Assembly: GCA_000310025.1 (NCBI GenBank)
Contig: FN649736.1
Location: 5,323,659-5,387,658, forward strand
Direction: 5' to 3'
From: Ectocarpus siliculosus
Lineage: Eukaryota > Sar > Phaeophyceae > Ectocarpales > Ectocarpaceae
Length of the DNA stretch: 64,000 nt
Part shown: positions 1 through 14,180 of the stretch, piece by piece
Position numbering within the stretch: the first letter of the stretch is position 1
Layout of the letters: every line of letters starts with the position of its first letter
The notes under the pieces: model-generated
The model's input: the letters and a program-made list of their open reading frames with translations, nothing else
Databases searched by the model: none
What the model was told of the DNA's origin: nothing
Made by a program: the position numbers and the translations under genes

Positions 1-3000
1 GGGGAAGCACGCCGGGGCGCCGCGGACAGGCGGCGAGCCGGGCGGCAGCGAGAACCGCACGAGGGACAAGGGACAAGGCAGCACGGGCCAGGCCGCCCGG
101 AGGAGAGCGACGGAGCCGCGGCACATGGCGTTGGCGCCGCCGTCGCTCTCGCTCCCGGAGGGGGTCCCGCTGCTACCCCCCCCCACCCCCCCGCCGTCCG
201 TCCTGCGAGAGCGAGACGAGGATTCGTCCGTCGGCCAGTAGGTGTCCTCTCCTCTGTCCCCAGACGTCGGGGAGCTGGCTTGCCTCGCGTGAGAGCTGAG
301 CTGCAGGGCTCGGTCGGCGGCGTCGAGGGCCTCAATGCTGTCGCGGACAGAAAAGTTCTTCGACCCGGACCTCGCCCCGCGCCTTCTGCGGCTGCTGCCA
401 CTGCCAAGGTCACCGTTTCCACTAGGGAGTGATTCCGGAACCCATCCGCCGCTATCATCCCGGTCTTCGCGATTTCGGTGGCCTCGCGCAGCGGCGGCGG
501 CGGGCGCCGTCTCCGCCTGATCTCGCAACTGAAGACCCGCCGCTGCGCTGGAGTCAGGATAGCCGGCAGCCACATCTCGCACGGACGGCAGCGAGGAGGG
601 CGGTGCCGCCGCCGACACCGCCGCCCCCCTGCCACGGAGCGGAAAATCGCCCGGCATGAGCAACTGGAGGGGAGGGTCCCGCGTCGCGGTGGGGGGGGTA
701 TCCCCACCCTCCACTGCTGTGGTGTCCGCTGCCATGCCGCCGCCGCCGCCGCCGCCGCCTTTCCTCGTCGCTCTCCAGGCGCGCTGGACCGTCCTAGCGG
801 CTGCTTCGGCCGAGAGCGCGGCACCCCAGCCCTCGATCGCCTCGCTGCTCGACGTGCTCCACGCCTCTCCCTCCGCGTTGTGGTACAGCATCGTAACCTT
901 GGCCAGGTCTCCGCCGTGCAGCACGCGCACTCCCCCTCCCAGCACCTCCAAGCGCTGCCTGATCGACTGCAGAGAGCCGCCGCCTGCCGACTGGGGCAAG
1001 GGTGACAGCACGAAGCCCGACACGTCTACGGTGCCCGACATCCCCGGGCAGGCGGCCACGAAGCTGTGGGTGTTGGGGTCGAGCAGGGCGAACTCGCCTC
1101 CCTTTTTCGACGTAAACCCGCTCCTCCAGCAAAGAAGCGCCTGCGGGTCGTGTTAAGCAAGGAGACAAGAATCGAACCCTAGTCCTCGGTCTAGTGTTAC
1201 ATGGTTGAGAATATACAACGTGTGGTGTAGTGTTGGGTGGCGTGCGGTACGGGTCTTCGCGCGGTAGTGGGGAGAATATTTGACACACAACTTAGACACG
1301 CGTCGCTTAGGTGATGGGCGTACCGTACTGTAGCTTTCCCATTATCTCCGTGCACGTGTCAATAGAAGCTTTGGCAAGCGGTTGGGCCTTGCATTATTGC
1401 TTACCTGTTCAACTTTTGCTCGCGCGTGCTTCGACAGACTTTCAAGGTGTGCAGAGGCACACTAGGTATCGTCAAAATCGTTGCCTCTTCTCTCTCCCTC
1501 CCCTCTCTTCGTCTCTCTTTCTCCGTCTCTGTGTTCTCTGTCTGTCTACCTCTTGTCTCTCTCTCTCTCACCCGTGCATCTCCAACGTCCACCGCCCACA
1601 TCTCCCCCAGCTCCACGCCACTCTCCACCGGCAAGCCATCCCCACCCTCATCGACGCCCAGAGGACGGTGCGTCGACTCCACCTCCCCGTCCGACAGGCC
1701 GACACGCCACAGCCTTCCCCCCGGCTGGGCCACGTACGCGAACAGCACCGCCCGTGGTGCTGCCGCCACCGCCGCCGCCGCCGGCAACGCTTCGCAGCTT
1801 TCTCGTCTCTCAGGTGTTCTCATCCCGGCGCTGCTCCGTCCCCGAGCTCCGCCAGCCACAGCCGAGGATGAGGTGCTGCTGCTGCTGCTGCTGCCACCGA
1901 CGCCTGGCATCTGCGCGGGGCCCCAGAGACAGCCGCCGAAGTCCGTCCGGGAGGGGGGCGGGGGTGGCGGTGGGGTGCGGCTGCTGTTGCCGCCGCTTGG
2001 TTGTCCGGTGTCGGCGGTTGTGTGGTCGACGACGTTGAGGTCCACGGAGGTCTTGTGCGGTGCGACGATGCTGCAGTAATAGCATCACGGCGACAGCGGA
2101 GAGGGGGGTCGGGAGGGGTTCGCATTGAGGTTCAGGTCGATGTTCTTACTCCGGGTGCTAGACAAGCACAACTTCTTCATCGTCAAAACGAGGGACTCTT
2201 CTCGGAGGTCGGAGACAGTAGTACCTGTCAGGACCCTGACACCACACGGCAGCAATCTGCAGCAACGACCACAACACAGCAAAAACGACGACGACATATG
2301 ACGGCGACGACCACAACATAACAACAACGACGACCATGGCGGCAACGACGATGACATCGGCAACGACGACAACATAACGGCGGCGACAACATCAGCAAGC
2401 AAGTACACTCGACCCACACGGGAAAAAAAGTCGGTCCCTCACCTGACATCTTCACCGACCGCGAAGTAGAACAGCACCGCCTGTTTCCTGGTCATGACCA
2501 GGAGCACATCGCACGCCAAGAACCCTTTCGTCGCGCCGGGCAAAGAGGCCCTAGTCCGACCGAGATCCAGGCTCACCCCCGGGGACCCCGTGTGGCCGAC
2601 GACGATGGCTTGGGGTGATGCCGGGGTGTCGGCCTTGGTGGAGTCGTCGGGCTGATGGACGCCAAGGAACTGCATCTGTGAGGCGAGAGAAAACGGCAAG
2701 ACGTGTGGATGTTGGCAGAGTCTACACGAGTTTTAGGGAGGCGAGCTCGGTCAACATTTTTGTCTTCGTGGCACAAGTTTACTGGGTAACAGACACGCAC
2801 AACACACAACGGTGCGGTCCGTTGTTGACGGCGGCCGCCTACGGCAGTCGGGCCATGTGGCAATTCAACTCGGAGCACCCGATGTATCTATACATGTTGC
2901 CGGGTACACCATGAAATAAAACGCCTCTTGTGCGATCAAACCTACTCGTTGGGCCCGGGGCTGAAGCAACGCACCTGGTAGTACCACCAGACCGCGGCAA

Positions 3001-4497
3001 AGGGGGGAGTGCTATTCGAACCGAACGCTTCTTACAGAACAAAACAACGAAAAAAGTGCCGCAATCCAGCGAGGCAAGGCAAGAGCAATCGTCACTAATA
3101 ACGGTCTCACTCACCACCCCGGTTATCCCAGCGGGGCCCGCAGCGGGGGCCCCGCGTCGCGGCCGCAGGTTCCTCGCCAGCACTACAGTCCCGCCCTCGC
3201 ATACGGAGTACAGCTGGTCCCCGCTGTTGGCCCAGAGGAGGCAGTTGATGCGCTTGCCCCTGTGGGACTTGTGGTGGAACCCTGACCCTCTAGCCCATCC
3301 CGTGCCGGGGCTACCGCCGGTGGGTGGCGGAGGAGCCTTCGAGGTGGTAGATTTTTTCGAGACGGAAGATATCGCAACACAACCGGTTGGGTGTTTCGGC
3401 AGGTGGTCGTTATTCCCACGCGCACGGCAAACGAGCGGAGGCAGCAGTGGGGTAGGTACAGTAGTGCATGCAACAACGTCGGTGTGGGGTGGTGGTCATG
3501 CTATGATATACTTGGAATCAAATACAGCAGTACTTAGGTCATTCTGTAACAGACATCGCTTGTCAACGAATGTTTCCACCAGGACTAGGAGCTGAATTCC
3601 TTTGCTGGACGGGTCCTTCACTTCTTGCGACACTTCAACAGCAGACGCAATAGACGATGCGGTATGTTGTATGCCAACCGGCTGTTGTTGCACTTGCGAG
3701 ACAATTTCCTCGGACACGATAGCAACAGCAGTGCCGCTGCGGTTTAACAGCATTTGGCTTTATCTTAAGATGCCCGGACTACCGCATGTACAGGAAACTC
3801 TAGCTGTGGCTGTACCGGTGCTTGTTGTCGGTCTGAAGCACACACCCGTCTGCTGCCTCCCAACTGCTACTGCTGAGCAAAATACGAAGAGAAGATCCAC
3901 ATGTTGTCCCGTAGTCCGTCGCCGTACCGCTCGTTCAGAACCCTCGGCTCTTGAGAAGGCCAATCATAGACTATCACACGTATAACTGCTGCGTAAAGGC
4001 GACAGCACCTACGCAAGGCACAACCAACGCACCTGCGTGACGAACACGAAGCCATCCGAAGTTCCGACGGCCAGTTTGCCTCCGCCAGGAGCAATGGCAA
4101 CGCAGGTGATGTCCGGTGGCACTGCCGCAGCTGCCGGTGATTCGATCGGACTTGCGACCCCGCTCCCTAGGGCCCGGGTGGGGTAGATGACCGTGCGCTT
4201 CCACCTCTCCTCCTCGCTGCTCCGCCTGACCCTGTCCTCGTGCTGCCTGTAGTACACGTGGACAACTCCCCTCTCGAACCCTACTGCAACAGCACTCGAC
4301 ACGCTTGAGTGAAGACAGGTGGAAACGAGATGAGGTGGACGCTCGTCTTCTTTCTCCGCCGCCGAACGTGCTGTTGTTGCACCGCGTCCCGCCGGCGGCG
4401 GTCCTCCCGAGCTGCTGGTATCAAGCAGAGACTTTCTTCTGGCGAGTGGGGTCGAGCTGTCGCCGAGACGCAGGTGGAACAGCGGTCGTTCTTTCAT
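1..4497 (-). CDS. TECPR2/HPS5-like WD40-repeat protein, 3' end beyond window
   Basis: Model: complement of 1-1140, 1572-2070, 2443-2675, 3115-3336 and 4033-4497. All four introns are GT-AG and keep phase. The start is the ATG at 4497; the gene runs off the left edge. The first exon ends in a WD-type strand (ITCVAIAPGGGKLAVGTSDG). The next holds SHRGKRINCLLWANSGDQLY, the order seen in the N-terminal beta-propeller of HPS5 and TECPR2. Later exons give a LLVMTRKQAVLFY strand and a YVAQPGGRLWRVGL strand like TECPR2. An IQ-like helix (AARTVQRAWRATRK) follows, then a long low-complexity Gly/Ser/Ala-rich stretch that is open to base 1. TECPR2 acts in autophagy and ER export and HPS5 in lysosome-related organelle biogenesis; which one this matches is not settled, since the C-terminus is missing. 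Very GC-rich coding sequence in the last exon. Confidence 0.75.
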
Positions 4498-6476
4498 CAG
4501 GCTGACGTTGTGTCCCCGGTCTTCGGCTTACAGCAGTAGTAAACACAGGCAGGACAAGACCAGGGATGGGCAGCACACTCTGGAACAGTTTTGAATGTCC
4601 GGAACGTTTGAAGGAAACAACCTCTTTGTTTGGTCCTACCGGAATACACTCCTGTGCTTTGGTTGCTCTTCTTTCCTTTTTCAATGTCAGAGACGCAGTT
4701 TGCTCTTCTGACTGTGCCTAGTACATCGCCGGTGAACGCACGTTAGGAGGATAGCGATAGCGAGACCCTCTGTCTGCTGTTCTGCGGGACTGTAAGGAGC
4801 CCCGCAGACTGGAACAACACACACCGGCCTCTATCCGGGTTGCAGAGTTCAAATTCAAAATTTAAACTTCAAGCCCTGTTTGCATGCTCCTGCTGCCTGG
4901 TCTCCTGGTGCAGCAGTCCAAATCTTCAGAATGCAGGGCCAGCTTGCACACAAAGATCCGCGATGGGCGGTCTGCTGTCTTCCCTCTCTTCCCCACGTCT
5001 ATCCCCCCACCCCGCCTCTCTCCGCTCGTGCAAGGGATCTGTTGAAGTCTTTCGCAGAGAGTGCGGATGGAACGTGCTGGATACGGGGCTTATCACATTG
5101 AGTGTGCAGCCTACATGTATACGCTGGTATGTACAGCAGCTCCTGCGCGGTAGATACCTCGAAGTAGATGTGAGACTGGCTCTTTTGCGTGTTCGGGTGT
5201 TCAGCGGTACATCAGTAGAGTATTCACACGGCGGCCTACCTCGTACACCTGGGCTCCCGTTGCGCGCAAAAACGAAGCCAGAACACGCCTACAGGATATA
5301 TCGCTCCTTGTCGGGCAAATGCTTCAAGCTCTTCCCTCTCGAAAGACGCTCTTCACCAATTTCGTAGACTTGATTTCCCTGCCACTTGGTGTGATTCTCC
5401 GATCCGTGCAAAGTCTAGTTGCACACCGCGTGCGTGACCTCCGGCCTTTGCTGTTTCTCGTGCCATCTACTATAGACTACTCTGAGCGCCAGTCTACACC
5501 TTCGTAGACGCCTGACGCAATACTTCTATGTAGTACGTATGCAGCTGGGGGCACGCACGAGGGAGAACACACACGTGGTGTTTTGATAGTCCGCGTACGT
5601 ACAAAATTACAAGTTTAGACTATCGCTCCGGATATATTCGAACCCACACCCCTTAGCGTCCAAGGCTCGCGAGGTTACCCTGACCCATCGTGATGACACG
5701 TCAGCATCATTGGACAACAACTTAATACATCTTCCAAGAAGATGGTGCACTACTGAAAGGTCAAGGGTGAGGTCGTGGACACCGACTCCCGGCACAATTT
5801 GGTGGGCCTGAAGATCAGTTGCGGCCAACAAACCCCCCCACTTTCGACCAAAAGATAGGTTGCGATTCACTGCATCAAAATGCGGACCAGTAACCAAAGT
5901 GCGGACAACACCTTCGACGACAAGGCCAACCCGAATACTCCCGCCCTCCACCTGTCTGGAAATGCTCGAGGCCAATCAGCGCGTAAACCGGCAAGATTCG
6001 GAGAGCAACTCATATCCTTACAACATACCAGTAACCGTAAGAGTCAAAGTTCACAAGTGACGCCCACACGACCTCCTCCTTTCAACGTCTTCATTCAGCC
6101 TTTCATTCAGCCTTCACAGAGGTATCGCCAACGGCCCAGAAGCGAGCAAATGGAACCCCCCCCAGCCAAAGCCAAGCAAAAAACGCCGCACACTCTTCTA
6201 TAACGCCCTTCACCCAGAGTTGACCATTGCCCCTCGGACACGGGCGCCAACAACCACCATGCCACCTCCAACTCTGTTGCTTTACGCGAAGTAGAGTGAG
6301 CCCCAAGCAAAAACGTAACGTCGTCACGCCTTTTTCGGGTTTCAAAAGGACCAATCCACACCCAACGGTAAGGTGTGCTCGACAATTCGCCAACGAGCGG
6401 AAGGCGTTGAGGCTACCGTTGTCCCCGTCTCGCCCGCCTGCCTGCCGCCGTCATCATTAAACTATTTACGGCTTTA
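4498..6476. other. intergenic stretch between the WD40 gene and THOC5
   Basis: No gene is supported here. It holds the promoter side of the WD40 gene and the 3' flank of THOC5. A minus-strand open frame of 122 codons lies at 5607-5975, with no recognisable domain or splice partners; it could be a chance frame or an exon of something I do not recognise. One copy of the TACAGCAGTA motif lies at 4529-4538. Confidence 0.5.
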
Positions 6477-9400
6477 CTACATCTCCATCGGGGTTAAGGT
6501 GATCACACTCGTGTCCGTGCGCGCGGTGAGCAACGATCCTCTGTCCACAAACTTCCTCTCCAGGTGCTCGAACACCACAGGTTTGCGCCTCATGCGCCCC
6601 TTTCTCAACCTGCCCAAGGTGCCTAGAAACGACCAAACACATGGGATGACGGGGGCGAAGGGAAGAGGGAAATACACATGCGGGTTCAGACGCAGAACAA
6701 CCCACGGCAGCAATGACAGCACCCGGAGCCGACTGCAACAACAGGCTTGGCAGATTTGGTGCGCAGGAGATCGCGATCGTCGGGTAAATTACGTCCTGCG
6801 TCCACCGCAAAGATGTAGTCTACGCTCATGGGGCAATCTTCCATTGCATCATGGCGTCAAACGCGTGGTCGCCACTAAAAGCCACACGCGTGGTAGATAT
6901 CTATATCTCTACTACAAGAGCGGGGATAAACAAACACTTGTGTCCCACTTACAACGGGTCCATTGAAAGCGGACAATCACATGGCGACGAAGGATCAAAA
7001 GCCGAACCTGCATGCATCACCGAGAACCGATTGGGCCGCTATGGGTTCGTTCGTGTCAAAACCTTTCTCCCGGCAACTTGTCACCCACGGAACAAAATAC
7101 CCCGGTACCCCATACGGTTCCTGCTCAAATACGGGTCACCCGTCTCTTGTCTCACCGGCCTTCGAAGCTAGGCACTCCATGACGAGGAGGAGTTGGTGCG
7201 ACAGTAGGTGGTCCCACCGGTCGACGTCTTCCGTTAGTAGCGTGTCGTAGTGGGCGTTAACCTGCACAGCAAGTAGTGCGCAGCAAGCAGTGCACAGCAT
7301 CAGCGGACCTGTCTTAGCTGTGGGTGTTGCTACCCTACAATCTTTTCCTACACTTGTTGTCATCCGCATCGGTCCAAAGGTCCGTGTCGTTAACGACGAT
7401 GGTCAAGACGTAGCGTAGCCCTGTCAGTGTGTGCTCCACTGCTACCACCCTGCCGTGCGACGCGCGTAAATCCTAGCCTACATGTAGCTAGTGGATGAAC
7501 ACTGCAGCCAGGTACTATATGTGCTCAATCACATCCTCTCTTTCAAGAAGAGAAGCCACCGTCCGGCACCACAAACAAGAATGATTCACAGTTCTGCTGG
7601 GTTGCCCGTTAAGTTTCACTTGTCTTTTTAATACTGAGTTACGCGGAGGGGTTTCCCGACACTCGTCCCCTCTACACCAAAGCCAAATATTGCCAATAAT
7701 CACAAATTTAGGACAACATTCACGTCGGCACGTGAACCATTTTTTACCTTCGAATAGCGTCTATCGTCTATCAAACGCTTACCTCGTTGGCCACCGTGCA
7801 TAGCTCATCCCGCAGAGCAGCGTCGCCGGCGGCGTCAGCATCCGGCTTACTATCCTCCGTCAAGCTAATCAGAGATGGTCGGAGGGGATACTCCGCAGGA
7901 ACCTTTAGAAAGCGGCACACGAAGACAAAACAAGACGCACAAGAAAACAAACATCGCACAACGCGGACAAAACGGGTCGATATTAAGACCCCGACACCCG
8001 ACCAACACACACACCCCTCCAAGGCGCATTCACGATCCCGTGACACGACGCACAGACTACTGGTCGGGGTGCACCCGTTCCATTGGTTGCACGATTCGGA
8101 AAACACGCACAAAGATCATCTTATCATGAGACGAACGCAAAGTTTGCTCTACGACGCGCGAAGGCATCGTCCCGGCCGTGAGCATGAAAGCCCACTGCAA
8201 GCACCGCAACGGCTGCGGCAGGATGCACCAAACTCCAACGCAACGACCGTAGCGCTGCTCATCCCATACCATCCTATCCCATACCATCCCCATCTGTTCT
8301 GGACGCTCGACTATCTACTATACCTGCTGTCGGCACGCTTCGGGGGCGTGCCAGAAAGGGATACGCAGAATCATTCATTCCTTCAACCAAAGTCGCGCGA
8401 GAGGCTCGGCAACCCATTCCTCGTAGGCTCTTGAACCCGAACTTTGCACCATGTACCAATCACGGCCAAGCACCTCCGACACTGTGTTACAGCCGGGATT
8501 GTAGAAACATCCTGGCCACGATCATCCGACACAAAATACACGAGAAACCCTGAGACCACTGCTGTTACAATCGTACAATGGGGGCAACCCCACACATACT
8601 GGTGTATCCAATTCTATCAGCCATCGCACCTCCACTTGCACATGCACGATTCTCTCCTTCCCACGGCCGTGCTTGATGCTGAGAGTCCCCTTGAAATACC
8701 GCGCGCCGAACCGCTCCCACAGCTCAAGACTACGACAGCACGCCGCTTCGGCTTCCTCGCTGCCACCAGACTTTGAGGCGTGGTTTTCTTGGAAAGTGGT
8801 TGAGGCCTGCTGTTGCTCCGAGCCCGACAGCTCCTTCCAGCTGGACGCAAAAACCAGGCACGGGTGTAACGCCGGCGACGTTGGATGAATGGGACAATGG
8901 CGGCCGAAGATGTTCAAGAGCCCAGGTATCGCACCAACTACGCGCGGGTAAAATCTACGATAAGTGTACAGACGTCCCTGCTTCAAGGACATTCAGTGCT
9001 GTCTTCACTTTACAAACCCTTCCCATCTCTTCTTGGCACCTTCCGACATCCGTGCTGGTCCTAATGATCCAACTGACCCGAACGTCTTCCGTGGTCGCAC
9101 GCTAACATAACTGTGTACGTACCACAGAATTGCATTTTTTTCTTTTTTTGGTTCATCGAGATTCGCTGGGCTCTTCGAGTCAAAAACACGTCAGCAATAT
9201 GAGGTGTTGAGCTTGGGAAACGTCACACCGCCGCTGGCAGCCAGCTGTGGGCTGGTCCTGTCACCAACTTTAACTTTTATCCCATCTTGCATAGGCCGAC
9301 ACAAATCTCCGCGTGCAACACAAAAACGATGGCAGACAGGCCACAAAGATTCAGCCACCCCTTAACCACTCACTACTCGCATCACCTTCGCAGCTCGACA

Positions 9401-12400
9401 CCCTCGGTGACAACCTCGTCTCGGCTCCCGGGCAGCGGCGAAGGACCTTTCCCGTCGGAGAGCGCCTTCAGCTGACCGCCCAGGGCCGCAAGCGTGCGCG
9501 CCCGCGACCTCAAGGCCGCCACCGCCGACCTCGTCGTCGGCTCTATCGGCATCGTGGTGGCCGCGACCGCCCCCCCGCCGTCCGCCGCGGGCGGGAAGCG
9601 CAGGCCGGCGAGCCGCTGCGCCCATCGGTACGGTCGGCAAGGGACATCCGCGGGGTACTCGAAGACACCGAGAGGGGACGCCTGTGCCGCCTTGTTGTGG
9701 TGGTTGGCCGGGTTGGGGGTGTCCTTACCGGTGTCGGCCGGGAAGAGGTTGGCGAGGAGGGCCCCGCCGTCGTGGGCGGCGGGGCGGACGGCCACGACCC
9801 CGAGGGAAGGGAAGAAGGAGAACCTTACCTTGAAGGTTTCGGCGGTGCTTGTGCTGCCGCTGGCTTTGGGAGGAGCGGCGGCGGCACCAGCGTCACCTTG
9901 CGATCGATGAAAATGGTGCATACGGTACGGAGGGGGTAGCGTTGGCGATGGCGGCGTCGAGAGCACGATAAGGGTAGGATCAGCCGCGACACCGCCGTAG
10001 AAAAGAAACAGACTGGGTATGTAGAACTAGCCTTGACACCGTACTGTAGAAAACAAGAGGAGTTCTATGTGTAGTCTCCTTACACAACACGCTACGGCAT
10101 GATCGTGTCTCAATTCTACATTATCGACGTAAAATGCCGACAGCATCCACCAATGTAGGTGGACGAAACATAACAACACGTCAGCTTCTTGTCCAGTACC
10201 CGCTGGCCACAAACAAAAAGAAGATTATGCTTACGAACGAGGCTCTCTACCCCTGCAAAACCAAACTACTGTAACCACTTTCACACAACGCCAAACACTC
10301 ACTTTTCCTGTCGCCGAAGTTGATGGTCAGTTGCACCTCCAACGGGGAAGGTCTGAGAGCCTCGAGAGTAGCCTTTCCAGCCTCTCTCCTGGAGATAGTC
10401 CTCTTCAACCTTGCCCTTCCCTCACCACCTCCTGCCACTCCGCCTTCGCCATCCTCTTGTTCGCGGTCCAACCTTGGGCGCTTGCTGTTGGCGAGCGCGG
10501 TTCGACACCCAATACAACCAACAAGAGCGAGAAGAGAGGGGTTCGAGGTGGGAATGTTGTGTTGCGGGTTCCAGTTTCGATCGTATGAAATAAAGCAACA
10601 AATTACTGACGCAACTAACTCAGACGTAGGTGCATGCGACCATGGCAAAGGCCGCGTATCGTCCAGCAGCAAGCTCGGCAATATTTGACACAACCATCGC
10701 CGACAATGTGTCCTTTCGAATCACGGTATGCCATGCAGCGCCAACAGCAGCACCGTGGCATCTGGTATGAGGCCTTGCGTGCAGTGGTTGTCGATCGCTA
10801 ACGCGCCATGTAGTCGCCCGCACTCCGCCCACGCGGTGGCCGAAAATTCTCCCGAGCACCGTTTGATCGAGATAACGCCAAACAAATACACGGGGCCCCT
10901 CCCAAACCGAAACATGTAAACAAAAAACCTCAAGCTCGGGGCTTCACAACACAGGCCATTACAAAACTATGAGGCCCCTGGTGCCGCCGAAAAACGACCA
11001 AGTATCACATCGCCACCAGATCTGTCCCGAACAGCGGCAACAGTACATACTCACACACCCACCTGTCGGGTTCAGAAGAGCCACTGGTCGAGTCGGTGCT
11101 AGCCGCGGGGGCCTCGGCGGAGTCTGAGGCATCCTTCGGTCCCGCGGCCGCTGCCTTCGCAGACGCGCTCACGCAGGCCTTGGCTGGCTCGATAGTCACG
11201 CTCGCCGCCAGGCCAGGGGGGTGTCGGTCGCCTCCCACGTCTCCTCCGTCTCCCCCAAAGGTTGCCAATGGCGAGAAGGCCCCGCTCTCGTCCATGCCGC
11301 CCGTTGCTGCTCGCCGCGACACGTACGTACGCATGCACACACGTTGAGACAACACGTTGAGACACGGCACAAGAGGGACACAAAGGACAACTTTTCAATT
11401 TCCATTGTCGAGACACCCACTCAAGAGCGCCACTTCCTCACAATGGTACATCCATTAGGAAAATATAAGTAACAATAAGGTTAAATTTGTAGACCTACGT
11501 TACAACAAGGTTGTAGACCAACAAGCTTTTTGCATTTAAGGGATTGGCCGCATTGTCTACACACGTCCCAGATCGATCGTCTCTCTTGCCACCATACAAG
11601 TAGCTGCGCCGGTTCAACCGCAGGCATGGATTTCCCGGCTACGCCATGCGGACTACAGGATTTAGAGACGAGTCAAGTCAGGCTCACCAGCTAGCACGGA
11701 GTCGCAGTATGCCTCTAGTTGACAGTACAAGGTAAATAGAGGTCCTGGGAGCTCAGATGAGCGCTCATGTCGACCCCGCCGGCTTCCAGGACGCCAGGGC
11801 ATGTTTCTGCCCGTAGACGTGCGTGACGTTGGCGGGGGGGGGAAGACGCAGAGGGTTGAACAAACAGGTACACGCGGGTACTTGGCTCCTGCCAAATGCA
11901 ACGGCAGCATCCATGATGATGACACAACAGTACGAATCGTCTGTAGGAGGCTGGCGGGCTTCTTGAGAGCACGAGGGCTGTCTGGACGCCGTTATACGGC
12001 CAAGACCTGAGCCACCGATGCATACAATCCGATGCCCTCCACACCCACTTACTTCTTGAGGGGAGCGAGAGCCCTCTCCACGTCCTTCAGGTTCTCGGGC
12101 AGCCTGTCGAGGTAGTCCCTGCTCTCCTTCACGGTCGAGCTGGCGGCCTTCACCCTGATCTGGGTCGCCTTTAGGGCCAGCTGGGCGCTGCAACCGACAA
12201 CACAAAACAGACACATATCTTTGTCGACAAAGACCTGACATGCGGAAAGCACGAGCTTCCTGGAAACAAAAAAAGCGCCACCAGACACACGTGCAGGCAC
12301 CACTACACCAGACCGCATGTACACGCGAAGCAGTGGAGCAGCCGTAGCACTGCTGTGCACGAGGTCCTCAGCGCAGAACTCAGCCTCGAATCACCCGCGA

Positions 12401-14180
12401 CGCATGTATCATGCCCGCTTCACCGATAGAAACTCAAAAAGCTGTTGCATTTCTAGAGGGCTTCCTGCTACGGCATGAACGTCAATTTCAGCATCCTATC
12501 AGATCAGACACGAGAGGCGCCCAATGCCAAGAACAGAAGGACATAAGCAAGGAATCAGGGACTAATATGGCTACACTTGAGTTGGGTTATACACTTGAGT
12601 TGGGTTGAGGGGGGCATCGCTTCGTCTTGTGTATGCGGTGACAGCAAGCTTACGATCAATAAAGGTGGTTGGGGTCGGTCCGCATCAAGAGGCATTCAAC
12701 ACCGGAAAAGAAAATAACGAGCGTCGACCCACTTTATCCTTTGCTCCTTTTGATCCTTGAGTATGGCGAGGTTGCCTGCGTGCTCCTCTGCTGTCTGAAG
12801 GGTGTCCACATCTTCCAAGAATCCTTGCTCCTCGTCTTCCTCCATCTTGTTCAGCTCTGTCATACTGCAGTCGACAATGCAGATACGAATGGCAAGACTT
12901 CACACCAGGCGATAATCAAGCATCGCGAATCTGAGGTCAAGCAACTGTGTAATCAAATCACGAAGGATGATGCATGCCTTTGCCGCTGCCCTCTCTTGGC
13001 TGCACTCGTGGTGTTCTTGACGGCGAACAATGGAAGGAAGCGACATGGCGTTGAAAAGCAAACAATCCCTGGGGTAAACGCAGATGCCAATTTCTACAAT
13101 AGGGCTTGCGCAAGTCACGGGGTTCGAGCAATACCACCTTGCCAAGAGCTGCCTGTGATGGCCGAAAATCTTGCCCCGCCATCTTGACGTGCACATGCAT
13201 GTACATATGTAGTAACGGCGCGTCTAAGCGTGTGTACCACTACAGCACGGCGTGGTACACCGCAAGATGATGGCACCATACAGATAGCAGTACAGCAGTA
13301 CAGCACGAACTGCAAACTTTCGGGCAGGACAGAGCATCTCACGTGAAATCTCTGCAGAGTTGCGTCTCCCGGGAGAGGTAGTCCCTCTCGTACAGCAAGT
13401 TCTCCAGCTGCAGGTGGTTCACGTCCATGGTCTGCTTCGCGGTAGCCACCTTGTTCCTGCAAGGCAGGTGCGCGACAGCAGCAGTAGCACACCGGCATCG
13501 ACAACCGTGGAAAATGAGGGAAAGTTTTGCGTTTGCCAAACAACAACTCACACGGCTTGCGTGGGTAACCTGCGTCCGCGGGCCCCACCTTTGTGGAAAC
13601 ACTGCCGGCGTCTACGGTAGTACTTGTCAACCACTTCGGTACTGTACATAAGGGAGAGGGGGGACAGCTGTAGTTGCCTAGCGGCAGGCTCCGTTATGCC
13701 ACAACCTACAGCTCAGCACCGCCCGGGGTATTGAACTAAGATGCCACACACGTGGGTAATACATACATAGGAGCTCACAACCCAAGATCGACAACAAGCA
13801 GTGCACCACTTCGTTCCCCCATGTCACCCCTCCTCGCTTGTCGGCAGCGTGCGGTGCAACAAGTCCTCTCTCCTCAAGATATTGCAATACATGGCAGAGC
13901 CGAGACCTGGTATTGTTCAGATTTACCTGATGGTTTCGATAGCGCTGTGAATTTTTCTGGTAGTGGAGTGCAGCTCGGTGAAGAGCAGCTGCGCCTTCCT
14001 CATCTTGCCGTGCACTGAAGGGCCATCGTCGTGGAGGAGCCCCACAGCGTCAGCTGCTGGAGCGGTTGCCAAGTCTTCCCAGTCTTGTGCCATGGACGAT
14101 ATCAGTGTCTCTAGAGACCCAGTTAGCCGCTTGAATCTCTGCAAAGGCTTCCTGGCGATCGAATCCTCATGCTCAGGCAT
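6477..14180 (-). CDS. THOC5: THO complex subunit 5
   Basis: Subunit of the nuclear THO/TREX complex, which couples transcription to mRNA export. Model: complement of 6477-6622, 7156-7261, 7783-7902, 8630-8954, 9386-9896, 10303-10484, 11063-11306, 11688-11806, 12053-12187, 12733-12864, 13343-13456 and 13927-14180. That is 12 exons and 795 aa, with every junction GT-AG and in phase (human about 683 aa). Signatures: HLQLENLLYERDYLSRET in exon 2, as in human HLQLQNLLYE; ELPGPLFTLYCQLEAY matching the HLPPPLYVLFVQATAY region; KRPRLD followed by RPSPLEVQLTI; and PADTGKDTPNPANHHN with YRWAQRLAGLRFP, the most conserved block. The first ATG used is at 14180. A minus-strand frame at 14648-14835 (ATG at 14835) could be an extra first exon, since its GT after codon GAA would join in phase at 14240-14250. 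An Ala/Gly/Pro-rich insert in the seventh and eighth exons is lineage-specific. Confidence 0.93.

Noticed and set aside
1401-2125. Several plus-strand and antisense frames rich in Ser/Arg/Pro
   Set aside because: They are shadows of the GC-rich WD40-gene exon at 1572-2070.
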